Of a stretch of DNA of 64,000 nt, positions 10,673 through 22,156 are shown one piece after another. This DNA is from Mesostigma viride (lineage: Eukaryota; Streptophyta; Mesostigmatophyceae; Mesostigmatales; Mesostigmataceae). The stretch is from positions 45,188-109,187 of the forward strand of contig RPFO01001593.1 of the NCBI GenBank assembly GCA_009746045.1, in the 5' to 3' direction. Under the pieces are notes generated by a model, which saw only the letters and a list, made by a program, of their open reading frames with translations, did no database searches and was not told where the DNA came from. The first letter of the stretch is position 1, and each line of letters starts with the position of its first letter. Position numbers and translations under genes: made by a program.

Positions 10673-12549
10673 CTAGATGGGGATGTAATCCTCATCCGAG
10701 CTGTCCTCTACTGTAATGGCAGACGAGGCGGTAGTGTAGCGGCTATCCTCAGGACCAATAACCTCCACCTGCGGACTTCTACCCTGGCTAGCAACGGGCC
10801 GCGGGGCCCGTGGGGAGAAAACAGGAGCATACCCCTCGGGGAGGTGCTTATCGCAGATGGCAGCCCATTTCTCCTTGTCAATCATGCGGGCGCGGAGTAC
10901 CGATAGTCCCAGAAGCCCTGCATCTTCAAGCAGTTGTGTCACATAGGTCCGGGTCGCGCCGCGCCGGTGCCCGGCGCGCGCAAGTTTGCCAGTGGGTTGC
11001 GATGGGACAAGGTGCCTGCCAGGTTCCCGGCTACTGTCCCAATCTCCTACGTCTAATAATGCTTGAAATGTAGGGCAAATCCCCGTACAACGTCTCAGTG
11101 CATGCTCACATGTGCCCCGTACGGGCAGTTGAAGAGCCGGCGCAGCATCTTCGTGACCGCCCGTTCGAGCGTCGCCTCCATCGCCGGGGTGAGCGTCCAG
11201 GTGTCCGCCCCGTATATATGTCAGCACCGTCAGTTAAGACGATGACCTTGAACAGGTCATGTTTGACGACTCGCGACAGGTGGGGGTTCTTCCACCACCA
11301 CTTGTACTCCCGGAGCTTGTCCCAGGCGATGCCGATCCATGTCCGCATGGCGTTGTCGCTGCTGGGAAGCCAGCTGCCCAGCAGCTTGAAGCGCTGCGTG
11401 TAGCGCACCGGCGTGTCGTCCAGGAGGTGGAGCGGGGGGGGAGGCGTCGCTAATCCGATGGCCATGGCCTCCGTCTAATTAGGGCTTACCTCCACTGAGC
11501 CCCGCCGCCCACGCCTCGAGAGTCAGGCAGTCCAGCCATGTCTGGATAAATTCAGGCCGCTCAATGGGATTAATGTCATCGGCATATCATAACTCGGCCA
11601 GACGGTTGCCGTGGGCATTGGTATCCCCCCGATGACTGTGCTTGTTTGTAATGCCTAACTCGGGTTCCCTGCCTGTCAATCTGGCGATAAGCGTGCACGT
11701 GCCTGGCGCAGCACGTAGTCGACCACGAGGTTAAACAGATACGGTGCCAGGACACAACCTTGCCAAACGCCCGTGTACGTGAAGGGGGTTGGGGTTGGTA
11801 GTGCCATGCTCCGTGCGGGCTGACGTGGTAGACCCCGTGGCCATGCTCCGTGCGGAGGGTAGCAATCAGCGGGGTGGGCACACGAGCACGCTTCAAAATG
11901 ATCCACAGCGCGTCCCCGCCAGTTGACAGAGTCAAAGGCCTTGACAAAGTCCACAAAGACAAGTACAGCGGGGAACTCACAGGCCTGGAGGCGCACCACC
12001 TCCACGAGGCATCGCGCCGCCAGGATGACCATGGCGGTGTTGGGGCCAGGGCGAAAGCCCATCTGACTCTCCCCGAGGTGCCGGTCGAGAGCAGAACACA
12101 GGCGGTTGAGGATCATGAGCATGAAAAGCTTGAGGACGGCACGCTGGATGCAGACTCCACGGTAACTAGTTGGCCGGATAGTCGCTGGAACCCTTGTTCT
12201 TGTAGATCATCACGCGGTGGCTGTGTTGCCATTCAGGGACGGGCGGTTCAGCCGGCTGAAGGACGCGGTTGCAGAGCTCCAGCAGGAAGCCGGACACCGC
12301 CGCAGTGACCAGTTGGGGGAGTAGAAAGCATATTGCCATGATCCGCATCCTTTGAGACGATGTTCGCGTGGGGGAAAACCGACCGGCCGGACCATGGCGA
12401 GCACCACCGTCAGCTAGGACAGTGTGCAAATACAAGTATACCAATCTTGTTACATTGGCCACCCATGCAGGCCAGGTAGCGGTGGGTGCCCGTGGGGTCC
12501 AGGGCTTGCCTGCAGCTACCACAAGGCCTCCCGGTCTCCCTATCCACAT
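10673..12549 (-). mobile_element. Degenerate non-LTR (LINE-like) reverse transcriptase
   Basis: Read on the minus strand, the pieces come in LINE order. First is EWQHSHRVMIYKNKGSSD (about 12240-12180), the usual start of the RT domain. Then GFRPGPNTAMVILAARCLVE and LVFVDFVKAFDSVNW (RT palm with its first aspartate), then GVWQGCVLAPYLFNLVVDYV (about 11780-11700). After a gap come RFKLLGSWLPSSDNAMRTWI and WDKLREYKWWW (about 11400-11280). The C-terminal region ends at 10673 in an acidic tail (SSDEDYIPI). The frames change several times and the F-A-D-D box is not intact, so the copy is dead. Related C-terminal pieces recur at about 39.45 and 40.3 kb. Confidence 0.75.
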
Positions 12550-13326
12550 GTACCCAATCCTAGCCTATCACAAAAGTCATATGTTGGGGCACCTGGCCGC
12601 ACCCGTATGAAGAGCAACTGGGCCACCACGAGGCTAGCATTAATTAATAGACTAATAACACGAGGCTATCATAGGCTGCTGCAATTACGTATCTAGACAT
12701 GGGAGTATACGTACCATTCCATTTCATAATGCCATTCATCAAGTCGAGGAAAATGTGCTCACATGATTGACGCGCCGTCACATGCTATTAGTAATAAATT
12801 GCATCTTATAATCCATTGTAACCAGTTTCCGGGCGGCTTCCCTTTCATGAACGACTAGCATGCATAAGAATAGTCGTCAAACTCAACATCTTCCTGCAGT
12901 CATTCGATCCTGCGTGGTGTTGACACAAGGGAAATGCACATGCGGCCAGGAACTTACCAAACGGTTGCATGTCTCCATACAGGCAAATGATTTTTGGGGG
13001 GATATTACCACAGAAATTCTTAGTATTTACGTACACTCCTCCACAGGCAATCACATCCGGGCTCAATAGATCCGCAGTGGCCACTACATGCTGTCGATCC
13101 AGAAGCAGCTCGTAAGCCACCAGGCCAAACATGCCTGTTATTGGGCATGCAGGGTTCCGAGGACCAAGTGCGCCGCTGGCCACCGTTTCTACGGAACAAA
13201 CCACTATGACCATTTTGTGTCCAGAAAAGGCACGTCGCCCTTTGTCTGGTCACACGTTTCTAAACTCCGACACCCAGGCCTTATCCGTTACGACATGCCC
13301 TCGGCACTTATCCATAATGTCACCGT
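12550..13326. other. Intergenic, no gene recognised
   Basis: A frame of about 120 residues on the minus strand (12845-13213) has no recognisable motif. It could be untranslated sequence of the adjoining helicase gene. Confidence 0.4.
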
Positions 13327-16300
13327 CTAGATGAGATCCGCCACATTAATGGGCAGCTCATCGATCTGTATGCTGTAATACTGCTCAATGTCACGCAGGA
13401 TCCGGATGTCGTCATTGAGGACAAAGTTGATGGCCACACCCTGCACGGGGGCACCCACAAAAGGTTGCCATGGGCATACACACACACAACCATGGAACAC
13501 CAAGTGAGTGGCGGTCGCTCTGTTCAATAAGGTTGACCCCCTTGGCACATCCCTGAGCATGCTCCACTGGGTCGAGCCATGAAACGTCCGCCAGCTTCCA
13601 CCCACTGACGAGCTGGACCAGCCCATCAAGATGCTAAACACACAAGATCTTCATAGCTAGTTCAAGTTTCCTGGCAAACAGGAGGCGAGCAGTCGAAAGG
13701 TGAGGGAGCTGAAGAGGAGCGGAGGGAAGCTCCATCACCTTGGGCACAGAAACAAGATGCCACCGCAGTTAAGACGGCTAGACCAACAGGGGAAGTGGTG
13801 ACCAGGACAGGACAGGACACAGAGGCGAGGGGGGGGGGAAAGGGGCACTTTTTGCCTGAAAGCTGCCGCTGACGGCACCAAAGCACTTGCTTGTGCACCC
13901 ACAAGCCAGGAACAGTCATACGAGATGTGCCCGTGAGCAAAGGGACCCACCGACCAGACGCAGCAAAGGGTGTTTTCTGCGGTCCATTAGTCCATGCATG
14001 CAAAAGGTGCCGGACCTGCATCGTAGAACCAGACCCCACAGAGCAGGTACGAACCTTCCTGCCAAAGCGCCCCGCGCGGCCCATGCGGTGGATGTAGAGC
14101 TCATGCCTGTAGGGCAGGTCGTAGTTAATGACCAGCGACACCTGGCGCCGCGCCGCGCACAAAAGCAACTCGAGCACAATGGGATGACGCGTGCAGCCAG
14201 GCATGTTCACATCACAACTCCAAGATGAGAAGGATCACTTATTCATGGGATGAAAGGGGGGGGGGGGGGAGGGGGGGGGGGGGGGGGGCTGGGGCGCCAA
14301 TGCCCACCAATGCCCACCAGTGCCAGTTCCTCGCTACCTAACTCGAATGTCAAGGCACCTGACACATGTCGCCCAACATGTACTGAAAGCACGGGCACCA
14401 TCCTGCCAAGCTCACCGCAAGCAACAGCTAAACTGTACGCGTGTGCCGTGTGCTACATAAAGCATGTACTTGATGCTCATGACAACCTGCACAAAAATCC
14501 CCATCCACATCCAAGATGAAACCACACCCACATGCCCCATCCCCCCCACCCCCCACCCCCCCACCCTACCCCTCACTCCCCACCACCCACTGCCCACCCC
14601 CAACCAGCAGCAGCCCTTACCTCCAATGGCACCTGGACCCTGCGGTGCCCATGCCGCAACCACCCTCTGAAACCACGATTGCGCGCCCACGCAGCTCCCA
14701 CAAAACTCCAACGTGACATTCCCCACCCTCGAACCATCCTCCCGTAACGCAACAGTCCCCGCCCCCCTTTGCACCCCCAACCCTTCGGTTGGGGGCGCGG
14801 CCACGCTAGCTAGTCAGCGTTGCCGCACTAACTACTCCACCACCTGCTGCATGCCGAGCCCTTGCGCCAACACGTCGGTGGTAATCATCAGACGCGTCTT
14901 CCCCGCCCGGAACGCCCCCATCGTCGCCTCGCGCTCCCCCAGGGGCGTGTCGCCGTGCATCGACGAGACGGTGACGTTGTTCGCGCGCATCTTTTCCGTC
15001 AGCCAGTCCACCTGGTGGTTGCAAGCGAGGGAAGGTGCGTGTGGCGTATGAAAGCTATGGGCCAGGCATGCACGGGGGGTGGTGAGGAACCGTCAACAGT
15101 CCAAGGGGCGGTGAGAAGAGGCAGCCACCTTGCAGTCAGCCACACCCTTGGCAAGATGAGAAAAATATGCAGCATAAAATTACAGGGACGAAGGAGTAGC
15201 TCATTTCTTTTAAAAAAGCCTTTTTTCCTAAAAAAAAAAAATTGGCTGGCAGTTTCTCTACAGCAGGAGCCGTGCAAGGATGGGCTACTCTGTAGCCAAA
15301 CACAAATGCTGCTGGGCCATCTGCAGTCCTAGCTACACCACCATACGGCTACAGTGTCCTAGCTACACCACGACACGGCTACAGTGTCCTAGCTACACCA
15401 CGATACGGCTACAGTGTCCTAGCTACACCACGACACGGCTACAGTGTCCTAGCTACACCACGATACGGCTACAGTGTCCTAGCTACACCACCATACGGCT
15501 ACAGTGTCATAGCTACACCACGATACGGCTACAGTGTCCTAGCTACACCACCATACGGCTACAGTGTCCTAGCTACACCACCATACGGCTACAGTGTCCT
15601 AGCTACACCACCATACGGCTACAGTGTCCTAGCTACACCACCATACGGCTACAGTGTCCTAGCTACACCACCATACGGCTACAGTGTCCTAGCTACACTA
15701 CCATACGGCTACAGTGTCCTAGATACACCACCATACGGCTACAGTGTCCTAGCTACACCACGATACGGCTACAGTGTCCTAGCTACACCACCATACGGCT
15801 ACAGTGTCCTAGCTACACCACCATACGGCTACAGTGTCCTAGCTACACCACCATACGGCTACAGTGTCCAAGCTACACCACGATACGGCTACAGTGTCCT
15901 AGCTACACCACGACACGGCTACAGTGTCCTAGCTACACCACGATACGGCTACAATGTCCTAGCTACACCACGACACGGCTACAGTGTCCTAGCTACACCA
16001 CCATACGGCTACAGTGTCCTAGCTACACCACGATACGGCTACTGACCAGAGCCTAGCACTAGCTACAACACACTTATTACCAGCTTTATGCTGAACCTAC
16101 TACAAGCTATGACATGCACCTACCACTGCTACAGCAAGGCTGCAAACGGCCGCAGCCATTAGCTATTATAGAACTTCTCCAAACCCAAGCAATTTCCTGG
16201 CCTACTGTGTTTGCAATGCTACGCGCGTCAGCCCCCAAACCCACGGCTTTGCGCCATGCGGCGACGACTAGGGGCCAAAAAGGCAATAGAAACACGGAAT

Positions 16301-16663
16301 AGGGGCCCAAAGGCAACAGGCAAACACACATAGCAAAAAGAAGGCAATAGGCATACACGAATAGCAACAAGAAGGGCAACAGGAAGGCCAGTAGAAATGG
16401 CAAAAAGAATGGTGCCATGTTTCGGATGCATGTAGCAGGTCGAGCGAACACATTCAACCAACCCATGAAACGGAAACCCGACCACATTGCCTTGTGAAAG
16501 AAAAGGCAAGAAGCAAAACACCACAGTCAGCCGCACCACGCACCTTCCTCTTTGTGTTGCAGAAGAGGACGGCCTGCTTTATGGTGAGCATGTCGCACAG
16601 GTCGCACAACGTGTCAAACTTCCACTCCTCTCGCTCCACTGTGACGAAGAATTGCTTGATGCC
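13327..16663 (-). CDS. eIF4A-III-like DEAD-box RNA helicase, C-terminal (RecA2) half, four exons
   Basis: Four exons join in phase 0 with GT-AG introns: 16663-16544 (40 codons), 15011-14844 (56), 14141-14055 (29) and 13440-13327 (37 plus TAG). Exon one carries [20 protein letters not shown] and ends in FCNTKRK. Exon two starts [20 protein letters not shown]. Exon three holds motif VI as [12 protein letters not shown]. The last exon contains [20 protein letters not shown] and ends ADLI. These match eIF4A-III (the exon-junction-complex helicase) better than eIF4A. Two oddities stand out. The whole RecA1 domain (Q motif, Walker A, DEAD, SAT) was not found upstream. Motif V, usually ARGLDVQQ, reads AQGLGMQQ and lacks the Arg and Asp. 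A short frame at 16940-16880 ([20 protein letters not shown]) might be a first exon. The gene may be truncated, partly misassembled or a pseudogene. Introns contain C/G tracts and a minisatellite. Confidence 0.82.
14248..14292. repeat. Poly-G tract in helicase intron
   Basis: Nearly pure G for about 40 bases on the plus strand, broken by a single A, inside the intron 14142-14843. In the transcript it is a C tract about 110 nt before the 3' splice site. A C-rich block at 14533-14612 (G-rich in the transcript) lies in the same intron, upstream of it in transcript order. Confidence 0.85.
15331..16043. repeat. 30-bp minisatellite, about 24 copies, in helicase intron
   Basis: The unit begins AGCTACACCACCATACGGCT and is 30 bp. 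Variation is mostly at two positions (CCATACGG, CGATACGG, CGACACGG). It sits in the intron between the exons 16663-16544 and 15011-14844. Because the unit is a multiple of three without stops, the plus strand shows a long open frame with a repeated decapeptide. This is very likely a by-product and not a gene. Confidence 0.93.
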
Positions 16664-16940
16664 CTGCGCAGACGGTGAGATACGAGGGCGCAAAAGGGCG
16701 TACCTGATGCGATAAGCAGGCCCATCGGCAACACAGTAAAGAAGACCGCGGTTAAGAAAACAAAAGGGCACAGGTGCTGGCGCTGCTTGCCGCGGACGAA
16801 GCCACGCCATGGTGCAGCAACCTGGCAGATACGACGGCATGGTAATCAACCGGCGCTGGGAACAATGGCCTGACACGTACCACCAGCTCGTTTAGGGCCT
16901 GGGATGCGGGCGGTTGCTCATGGGTAGGAGCGACTTCCAT

Positions 16941-19652
16941 GGCGAAAATGACGGGGGGAAATATGAACGAAATCTGGCGCTAACGGGGCATCAGATGATG
17001 CCGGCTTGTTCGTCTTGAAAAGGCGAATATAGACTCGTATATTGCTTTAAAGCCCGCTGAACTTCGTGGTTCCTAGCGAAAGTCATGAGCATTTCCGGAT
17101 CCATCCACACGTCGTAATGCTAAGAGAACTCGCTATGGACGCGCCCCTTGCGAGTGTTATCTGGGTAGGCTTAGACGTGTACCTACCCTAGGAAAAATGG
17201 GCTCTCGCCGGGGCAGGCCCCCGGCAAGTCTATTACATGGGGCCGGCTGATCATGAAATTACACCGCAAGGAGGAGAAATGGCATGATGTCAATATAGGT
17301 AGACACGAAGCCCGAACCGGTAGGGCCGGTGGCACGGGTCACGCGGTACGGTATGGCGTAGGCACAGCGCTTCCGGCCGCGGAGCCCACAACATTATTAC
17401 TCGACGTACTATCAGACTACTAGGCCGCTGCAATTTCTGTAACTTGGGGATTTGCATCCTTCTGTAAATTGGGGATTTCATCGATCTACGTAGTGCTTTA
17501 ATATTTATTATGACTAGTATGCTGCATGCACGATCGTATTTAACTTTTTGCATTTCGCCTTCGTGCGTTTTTTTTTTTGAGACTACTCGATGTGCACATG
17601 TGGTTTGGCTAAGCTTAGCCGCCTAGCGGCTAAGCTTAGGTAAGGTTTACGAAACATTTCAAACTTTTCATTAAAATTATATTAAAATATTTAAGCGCGA
17701 CGCACAGCGTCTCCACAGACATTTTTCTACCTACAAAAGTCATACAATGTTAATAATGATTCTGGCGCTGTCACAAGGTCCGGCCGGCGACTTGCGCCGG
17801 AAATGCGCGGACTAGGTACACAAATTAATTTGGCACACGGCCACGTCCAGGCTGTTTGGGATCATAAAAAGACTTTCCTCACGTGACTTAGTGTTTTCCT
17901 GTTGACATCATGCCCATTTAATATTAATGCTGCTGTTACCCTGCTCATGACCATGCCCTGAATTCCATTCTTTGGTGACTTAGTGTTTTCTTGTTTAGGG
18001 GCTGGCATGCATGCGTTGGTTGACATGCCATGGATGAAAAACGCCAAGAAGAGTATATGGCCCCGCTGGCCAGCACCTGGTTGATCAACCAAGGGGATAG
18101 CCTGCACCGTGAGACACAAACACAGCAGACCCAGCAAAGCAAAATTTTTGTTTGGTTGTAAGCGAGTGGAGATTACTTTTGACATGCTTGATGAAGAAAT
18201 AATTAACACACCTTCTATTGTCACACCTTCTATAAACAAATAGTTGATTGATCACCTTATACACCACGTAAACATGCTAGCAGACGAGCTCTTCAGTTCA
18301 GTGAAGAGTCCAGAAAATCCACGTGCGAAGCAAGTCAGCTTACGCAGAAAGCACCATGAATGTAAATGACGCCCCAAACCCGTGACCAGGCAAGCATCCA
18401 GAGGGGCTTTCCAAGCCTAGTATATTCCAGAAAAAAAGCATCACAGATCCTTGGGCAACGGACGTTCACACAGGACATTCGAAGGACCATGAAGATGGCG
18501 TCCTGCACGGCTAAGAAAATAAAACGCAACGCTACGCTATGTCTGCGACTAGGTGGAACCGGCGAAATGGAAAGAACGCAACCATGAAAATGCATCAGAA
18601 AGAGAGCAGGTAGTACCCCGGTAGGTAGTACGCCTCACCATCGGCATCGCCAGTTACGTCCCGTGGCAAAAAATCCAGCGTTCTTTCCAATATGATGACA
18701 CCAGAAACTCGTCGGCCCCACGCCTTCCACGAACAGCAAACTGATTTTACTAGGCACCCAGTACGTAAAGCAATTAAGCATGATGCTACAATACCTAAAT
18801 CTACAACGACATTCCATTTACAGGTCGCCATGATGATAGCGACGCGGACCTCTCCCACGCAGGTATCACTCCGTTGACGCACCTCCAGCTCAGAAAATTT
18901 CGTACTTGCTCTTCAAACATAAAATTTTGACGTATAAAACCATGGCTGCGCATTCCCCATCCCAATTTCCTGCCATCGCCAGCCAGCAAATTGCTCGCGG
19001 AGCACGTCACCTTGTTTTTCGTCCGGCGGCGTGGCCTGCGGCTGCGTTAATAATTTTTTTTTTTGAGACTATATCGATTTCGGGTCGTTTCCGTTGGATT
19101 TGTGACCGTTGGGGCCGAAGGCCGTTTGTTTTCCGTAGTTTGCTTGTTTTGTATTGGTTGTTTGGTGATTTAGTATTTGTACGGACGACCCGAGCCGCTA
19201 ACTTAGCGGGTTTATCGCGTCCGTTGGATCCATCATCGGACGCTCCAGATTGTCGGCGGCTAACGTTTTAACTTTTTTCATTTTGCCTTCGTATATCATT
19301 ATGATGATCAGGATTATGGTTAGTTAGCTTACTAATAGAGCGTTTTTGCAGCAGCTTTAGATTTTACATTCGACATGAATCCCGCACTCGTAAATCAGAC
19401 GTAACCAAGGCCGAGGTTACGTAACGCCTACGGTACTCGACGACAATGGACGACTGCTGAACGGAGCCTGAATTCCGTACTTTTTGTGTCGAAAGCAAAA
19501 TAATGCAAAGAACATAAAATAGAGAGTTTTTGCAGAAGCTAAAAATGCACAGGTCGGACAAATATTATTTAAATAATATTTAAATATTTTTGGCAGGTAC
19601 CAAAACAAGGACAAATACTATTTAAATATTTTCACACATACTAGGGATCAAG
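16941..19652. other. Intergenic, no gene recognised
   Basis: No frame shows a known domain. There is a perfect 14-bp-arm palindrome at 17609-17639. A loosely repeated phrase (CTTCGT followed by a T run and GAGACTA) occurs at about 17555-17590 and 19044-19070, suggesting a dispersed repeat. Confidence 0.5.
17609..17639. other. Perfect palindrome
   Basis: CTAAGCTTAGCCGC, a CTA loop, then the exact reverse complement. Each arm contains the HindIII-like palindrome AAGCTT. No promoter or gene is adjacent. Confidence 0.85.
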
Positions 19653-20273
19653 TGTTACGCCTCGGGGTTCTACCACCACCTCTACCAATCCACGCCTAAT
19701 TCTACCTAAGCCGCTAGTGAGGCCGTTGGTTGAGGAACTACCCTGTGCGAAAGCCGTGAAGATCAGTCAGTGATGGACGTGACGACTCGGATCTCAATGC
19801 ATTTACATATGTATTAATAATATAATTACTTACAGCAGAGTGAAATCACTCAAACCAAAGCAAACGCCCAACATATGTATAATTATAATATGCCATCAAC
19901 CACCAGTTATGCCAAGACCTTGCAATTCAGGAATACGAAGGAAACACCTAAACAGCCATGACCCTAGCTAGATGTGTTACAATTCATAACACACGCCGAG
20001 TGCCCGCCAACCCGAGGGGTAGGACGTGCATAAATGATCACCAACGGTCCAGCATGCTCGGGCCGACATGGCCCTCGCATACAGATGCACAGATGCACGC
20101 TGGTCCTCTACATTCTACGCGAAGGATAAGGACCACTACTAAAGTACGCGGCGCGGCGCCGAATGCACCTAATGCACCGAGGTACCGGGACACATAATCA
20201 ACATTGTCCACCGGCACAAGCTACACGTAAATCTAAGAACGACTGAGGCAAAGGACCTAATTTACGTCCGTCA
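19653..20273 (-). mobile_element. Old solo LTR of the gypsy family found at 21.5-37.6 kb
   Basis: The plus strand starts TGTTACGCCTCGG, the reverse complement of the gypsy LTR end. It then follows the LTR backwards, with recognisable blocks such as CGGGCCGACATGGCC and CCTAATTTACGTCCGT. It is clearly diverged, and the outer roughly 30 bp of the LTR start are missing near 20273. No internal element sequence follows. It carries the GCACGCTGGTCC block once, whereas the young LTR carries it twice. Confidence 0.85.
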
Positions 20274-20692
20274 CCCCCCCCGTGCAGCCGGCACCAAGAG
20301 CTTTGATGAGGCCCGCAACACTGACGTGTCCCAGTACGTTCGCAACGCGTACCAGAACCTGTCTGTTGCTGACATGCACCAAGAAGCGCCTGAAGAACTC
20401 CGCTGCGGACATCGCCGATGCTATAAGGGCGCCATATTTGACAGGAAGTCCTTGTGGGAGGTGCTGTCCACGCTCCGTACCGAGATGGGCTACGTCCGTG
20501 TTGACGTAAGGAAGTTTGCAGCTACCCTTCCCGCTGGCCAGAAAGAAGGCCATCGAGGCTGAGGCCAGCGCTGTGAACAAGCAGATTGAGGCCCTTGACC
20601 TGGCCACCCGCAAGAGGGACAAGGCCGCTGCCGCTGCCAAGTACCAGGCTGCGTCTGCTGCCCTGAGCGCGCTTGTCGCCAAGCTGGTCTAA
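20274..20692 (+). pseudogene. Remnant of an unidentified protein with an Ala/Lys-rich coiled-coil tail
   Basis: From about 20280 one frame reads KSFDEARNTDVSQYVRNAYQ and continues to about 20560. A shift of frame there leads into ARKKAIEAEASAVNKQIEAL and a highly Ala-rich helical tail ending ALVAKLV at the TAA at about 20690. AT-rich sequence with TATTATTATT follows as possible 3' untranslated DNA. The start is lost against the solo LTR. No family was recognised; it may be a decayed host gene or element gene. 20693-21536 shows no gene. Confidence 0.4.
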
Positions 20693-21536
20693 AGACTCAA
20701 TTCTGTAGTTGTATATTGATCTTTTCCCCTCAAACTTATTATTATTAACCTCTCAATAATCTCAAATACACCTCAGGGTGATTCTTTCTGTCTCCACATG
20801 TGCATGTTTGGTTCGATGCTTGATTCGCTCTGAACCTAGGAAACTATGGACCTTTCTCCAAGTCGTTAGCTCGTTAACCAGGGGTACACATGTGCTTAAT
20901 GCCACTGCCTAGCTGTGCATGTGGGGAGAATGATGTTGTATGGTTTGTTGTGGCTGTTTGTGCCAGTGCTGCCTGTTAGGCAGGTGGGTGGGTTGGTGGA
21001 ATTTCATGAGCAGGGTGTGTTCCGCAGGAAGTCGGTTCTTAAACCGGAGGCTGTGACATCATTACTGATTCCATGGGACGCATGTCTGTACCCCACAGCC
21101 AGGCCGTCGCTTGGTGAGGTATGCCATGCCTGCAGTAGTAGTACTTTGCACAGCTGATATTTAAAGTGAGACAACTATGCCTGGACGCATGGCGTTTCAA
21201 TATTTGGGAGAGACAACCAGCACAGCCTTGACATCGCGGAGATCCGTACCATACCCATTCAAACCCAATGTTAAGCTAATCATGTTACTGACCTTGGTTG
21301 AGTAATGTGCATCTAGTCGTTGAAAGTTTGCCCCGTTTCTCAAATTCACAATTAATTTCTTAGAGGTAGGTTGAAATTAGATTAAAGAGGCATGCCTCTA
21401 TCTATGCTACGAGCCTCGAGGTAGCCATGGCTGACGGCGGAGCCCATAACTTTCACGTTTGAGCACAGAATTCAGCTGTGAATATCACAATCGCTTCGTC
21501 TTTCTAAGACGCACATGCTGATATAATTTTCCGAAG

Positions 21537-21541
21537 CTATT
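21537..21541. other. Left target-site duplication (CTATT) of the gypsy element
   Basis: CTATT immediately precedes TGTTACG, the LTR start. The same five bases directly follow the 3' LTR at 37578-37582. Confidence 0.93.
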
Positions 21542-21562
21542 TGTTACGTCGCGTAACAATTC
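21542..21562 (+). repeat. 5' LTR, first 21 bp (left of nested insertion)
   Basis: These 21 bases equal 37007-37027 of the 3' LTR exactly. The following base is the first base of the inserted element. Confidence 0.95.
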
Positions 21563-21699
21563 TTCTATTAACCGTGGAACTCCAGGGTAACCAGACTCTT
21601 TATTAAAACAATGAGTGGAGCACATACAAAAGGCAGGCCACATCCCGGCCGCCGATGCTCATGGGAACACTTATTGCTTGGCAAAGGCTAGCCTTACCC
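21563..21699. repeat. Split direct repeat A, outer copy (137 bp)
   Basis: Identical by eye to 22157-22293. Begins TTCTATTAACCGTGG and ends GCTAGCCTTACCC. A 25-bp unmatched stretch separates it from the other repeat copy at 21725. Confidence 0.93.
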
Positions 21700-21724
21700 C
21701 CAAACACGCAGGGAGGGTGGGCGG

Positions 21725-21864
21725 GAAAAGAAAAGAGGCCGACCTTAGCTAGGTGGGTTTGTTTTTGTCCTTTTTTGCGTGTCATGCGGCCTTGGCCCGG
21801 ACGGCATTTTTTCGCCACGCAAATGTTGCGTCTGAACAAATGACGCAATGTGGCGTTCTAATTG
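21725..21864. repeat. Split direct repeat B, inner copy (140 bp)
   Basis: Identical by eye to the terminal copy at 26629-26768. Begins GAAAAGAAAAGAGGCCGACC and ends GTTCTAATTG. Confidence 0.93.
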
Positions 21865-22156
21865 CCGGCAGCTTACGTAAGGCTGCCGGGGCTATTAGGT
21901 CACATATTGCGTGAGAGAAAGAATCTAGATCTAGTTAATCACTACGCCATGAGCCAAGAAACCTAGACAGTGGCAGGTTTATATCTCAACGTAGCTCCTG
22001 CCACCTGGCCAAGAAAAACTGGCCAAAGCTTTGGCCACGACTGATCCGGATCAGGCCGCACCGGCCTCAAAAGGTATGTCACGTGAACCCAATAACCTAG
22101 CTATAGCGGCTACCCTTCCATCTCACTATAAAGAAACTATGTTCAGAGAACCACGA
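21865..22156. other. Unique spacer between the split repeats, with palindrome
   Basis: This 292-bp stretch separates the inner repeat copies, which in typical PAT-like elements lie next to each other. It starts with a near-perfect palindrome (CCGGCAGC, TTACGTAAG, GCTGCCGG; 21865-21889) directly at the end of repeat B. No coding potential is seen. Confidence 0.7.

Noticed and set aside
12845-13213. Protein gene on the minus strand
   Set aside because: No motif, no support from neighbours and unremarkable composition; may be untranslated sequence.
15280-16056. 258-residue repeat protein on the plus strand
   Set aside because: It is the minisatellite read in an open frame, inside an intron of a gene on the other strand.
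16880-16940. First exon of the eIF4A-III-like gene
   Set aside because: MEVAPTHEQ with a possible GTACGT donor is plausible, but the RecA1 exons that should follow are absent, so it is mentioned only as a possibility.
21727-21864. Independent short non-autonomous element
   Set aside because: The A and B repeats fit the split direct repeat order of the larger element, and the gypsy LTR abuts 21563 and 26768, so a single insertion explains everything.
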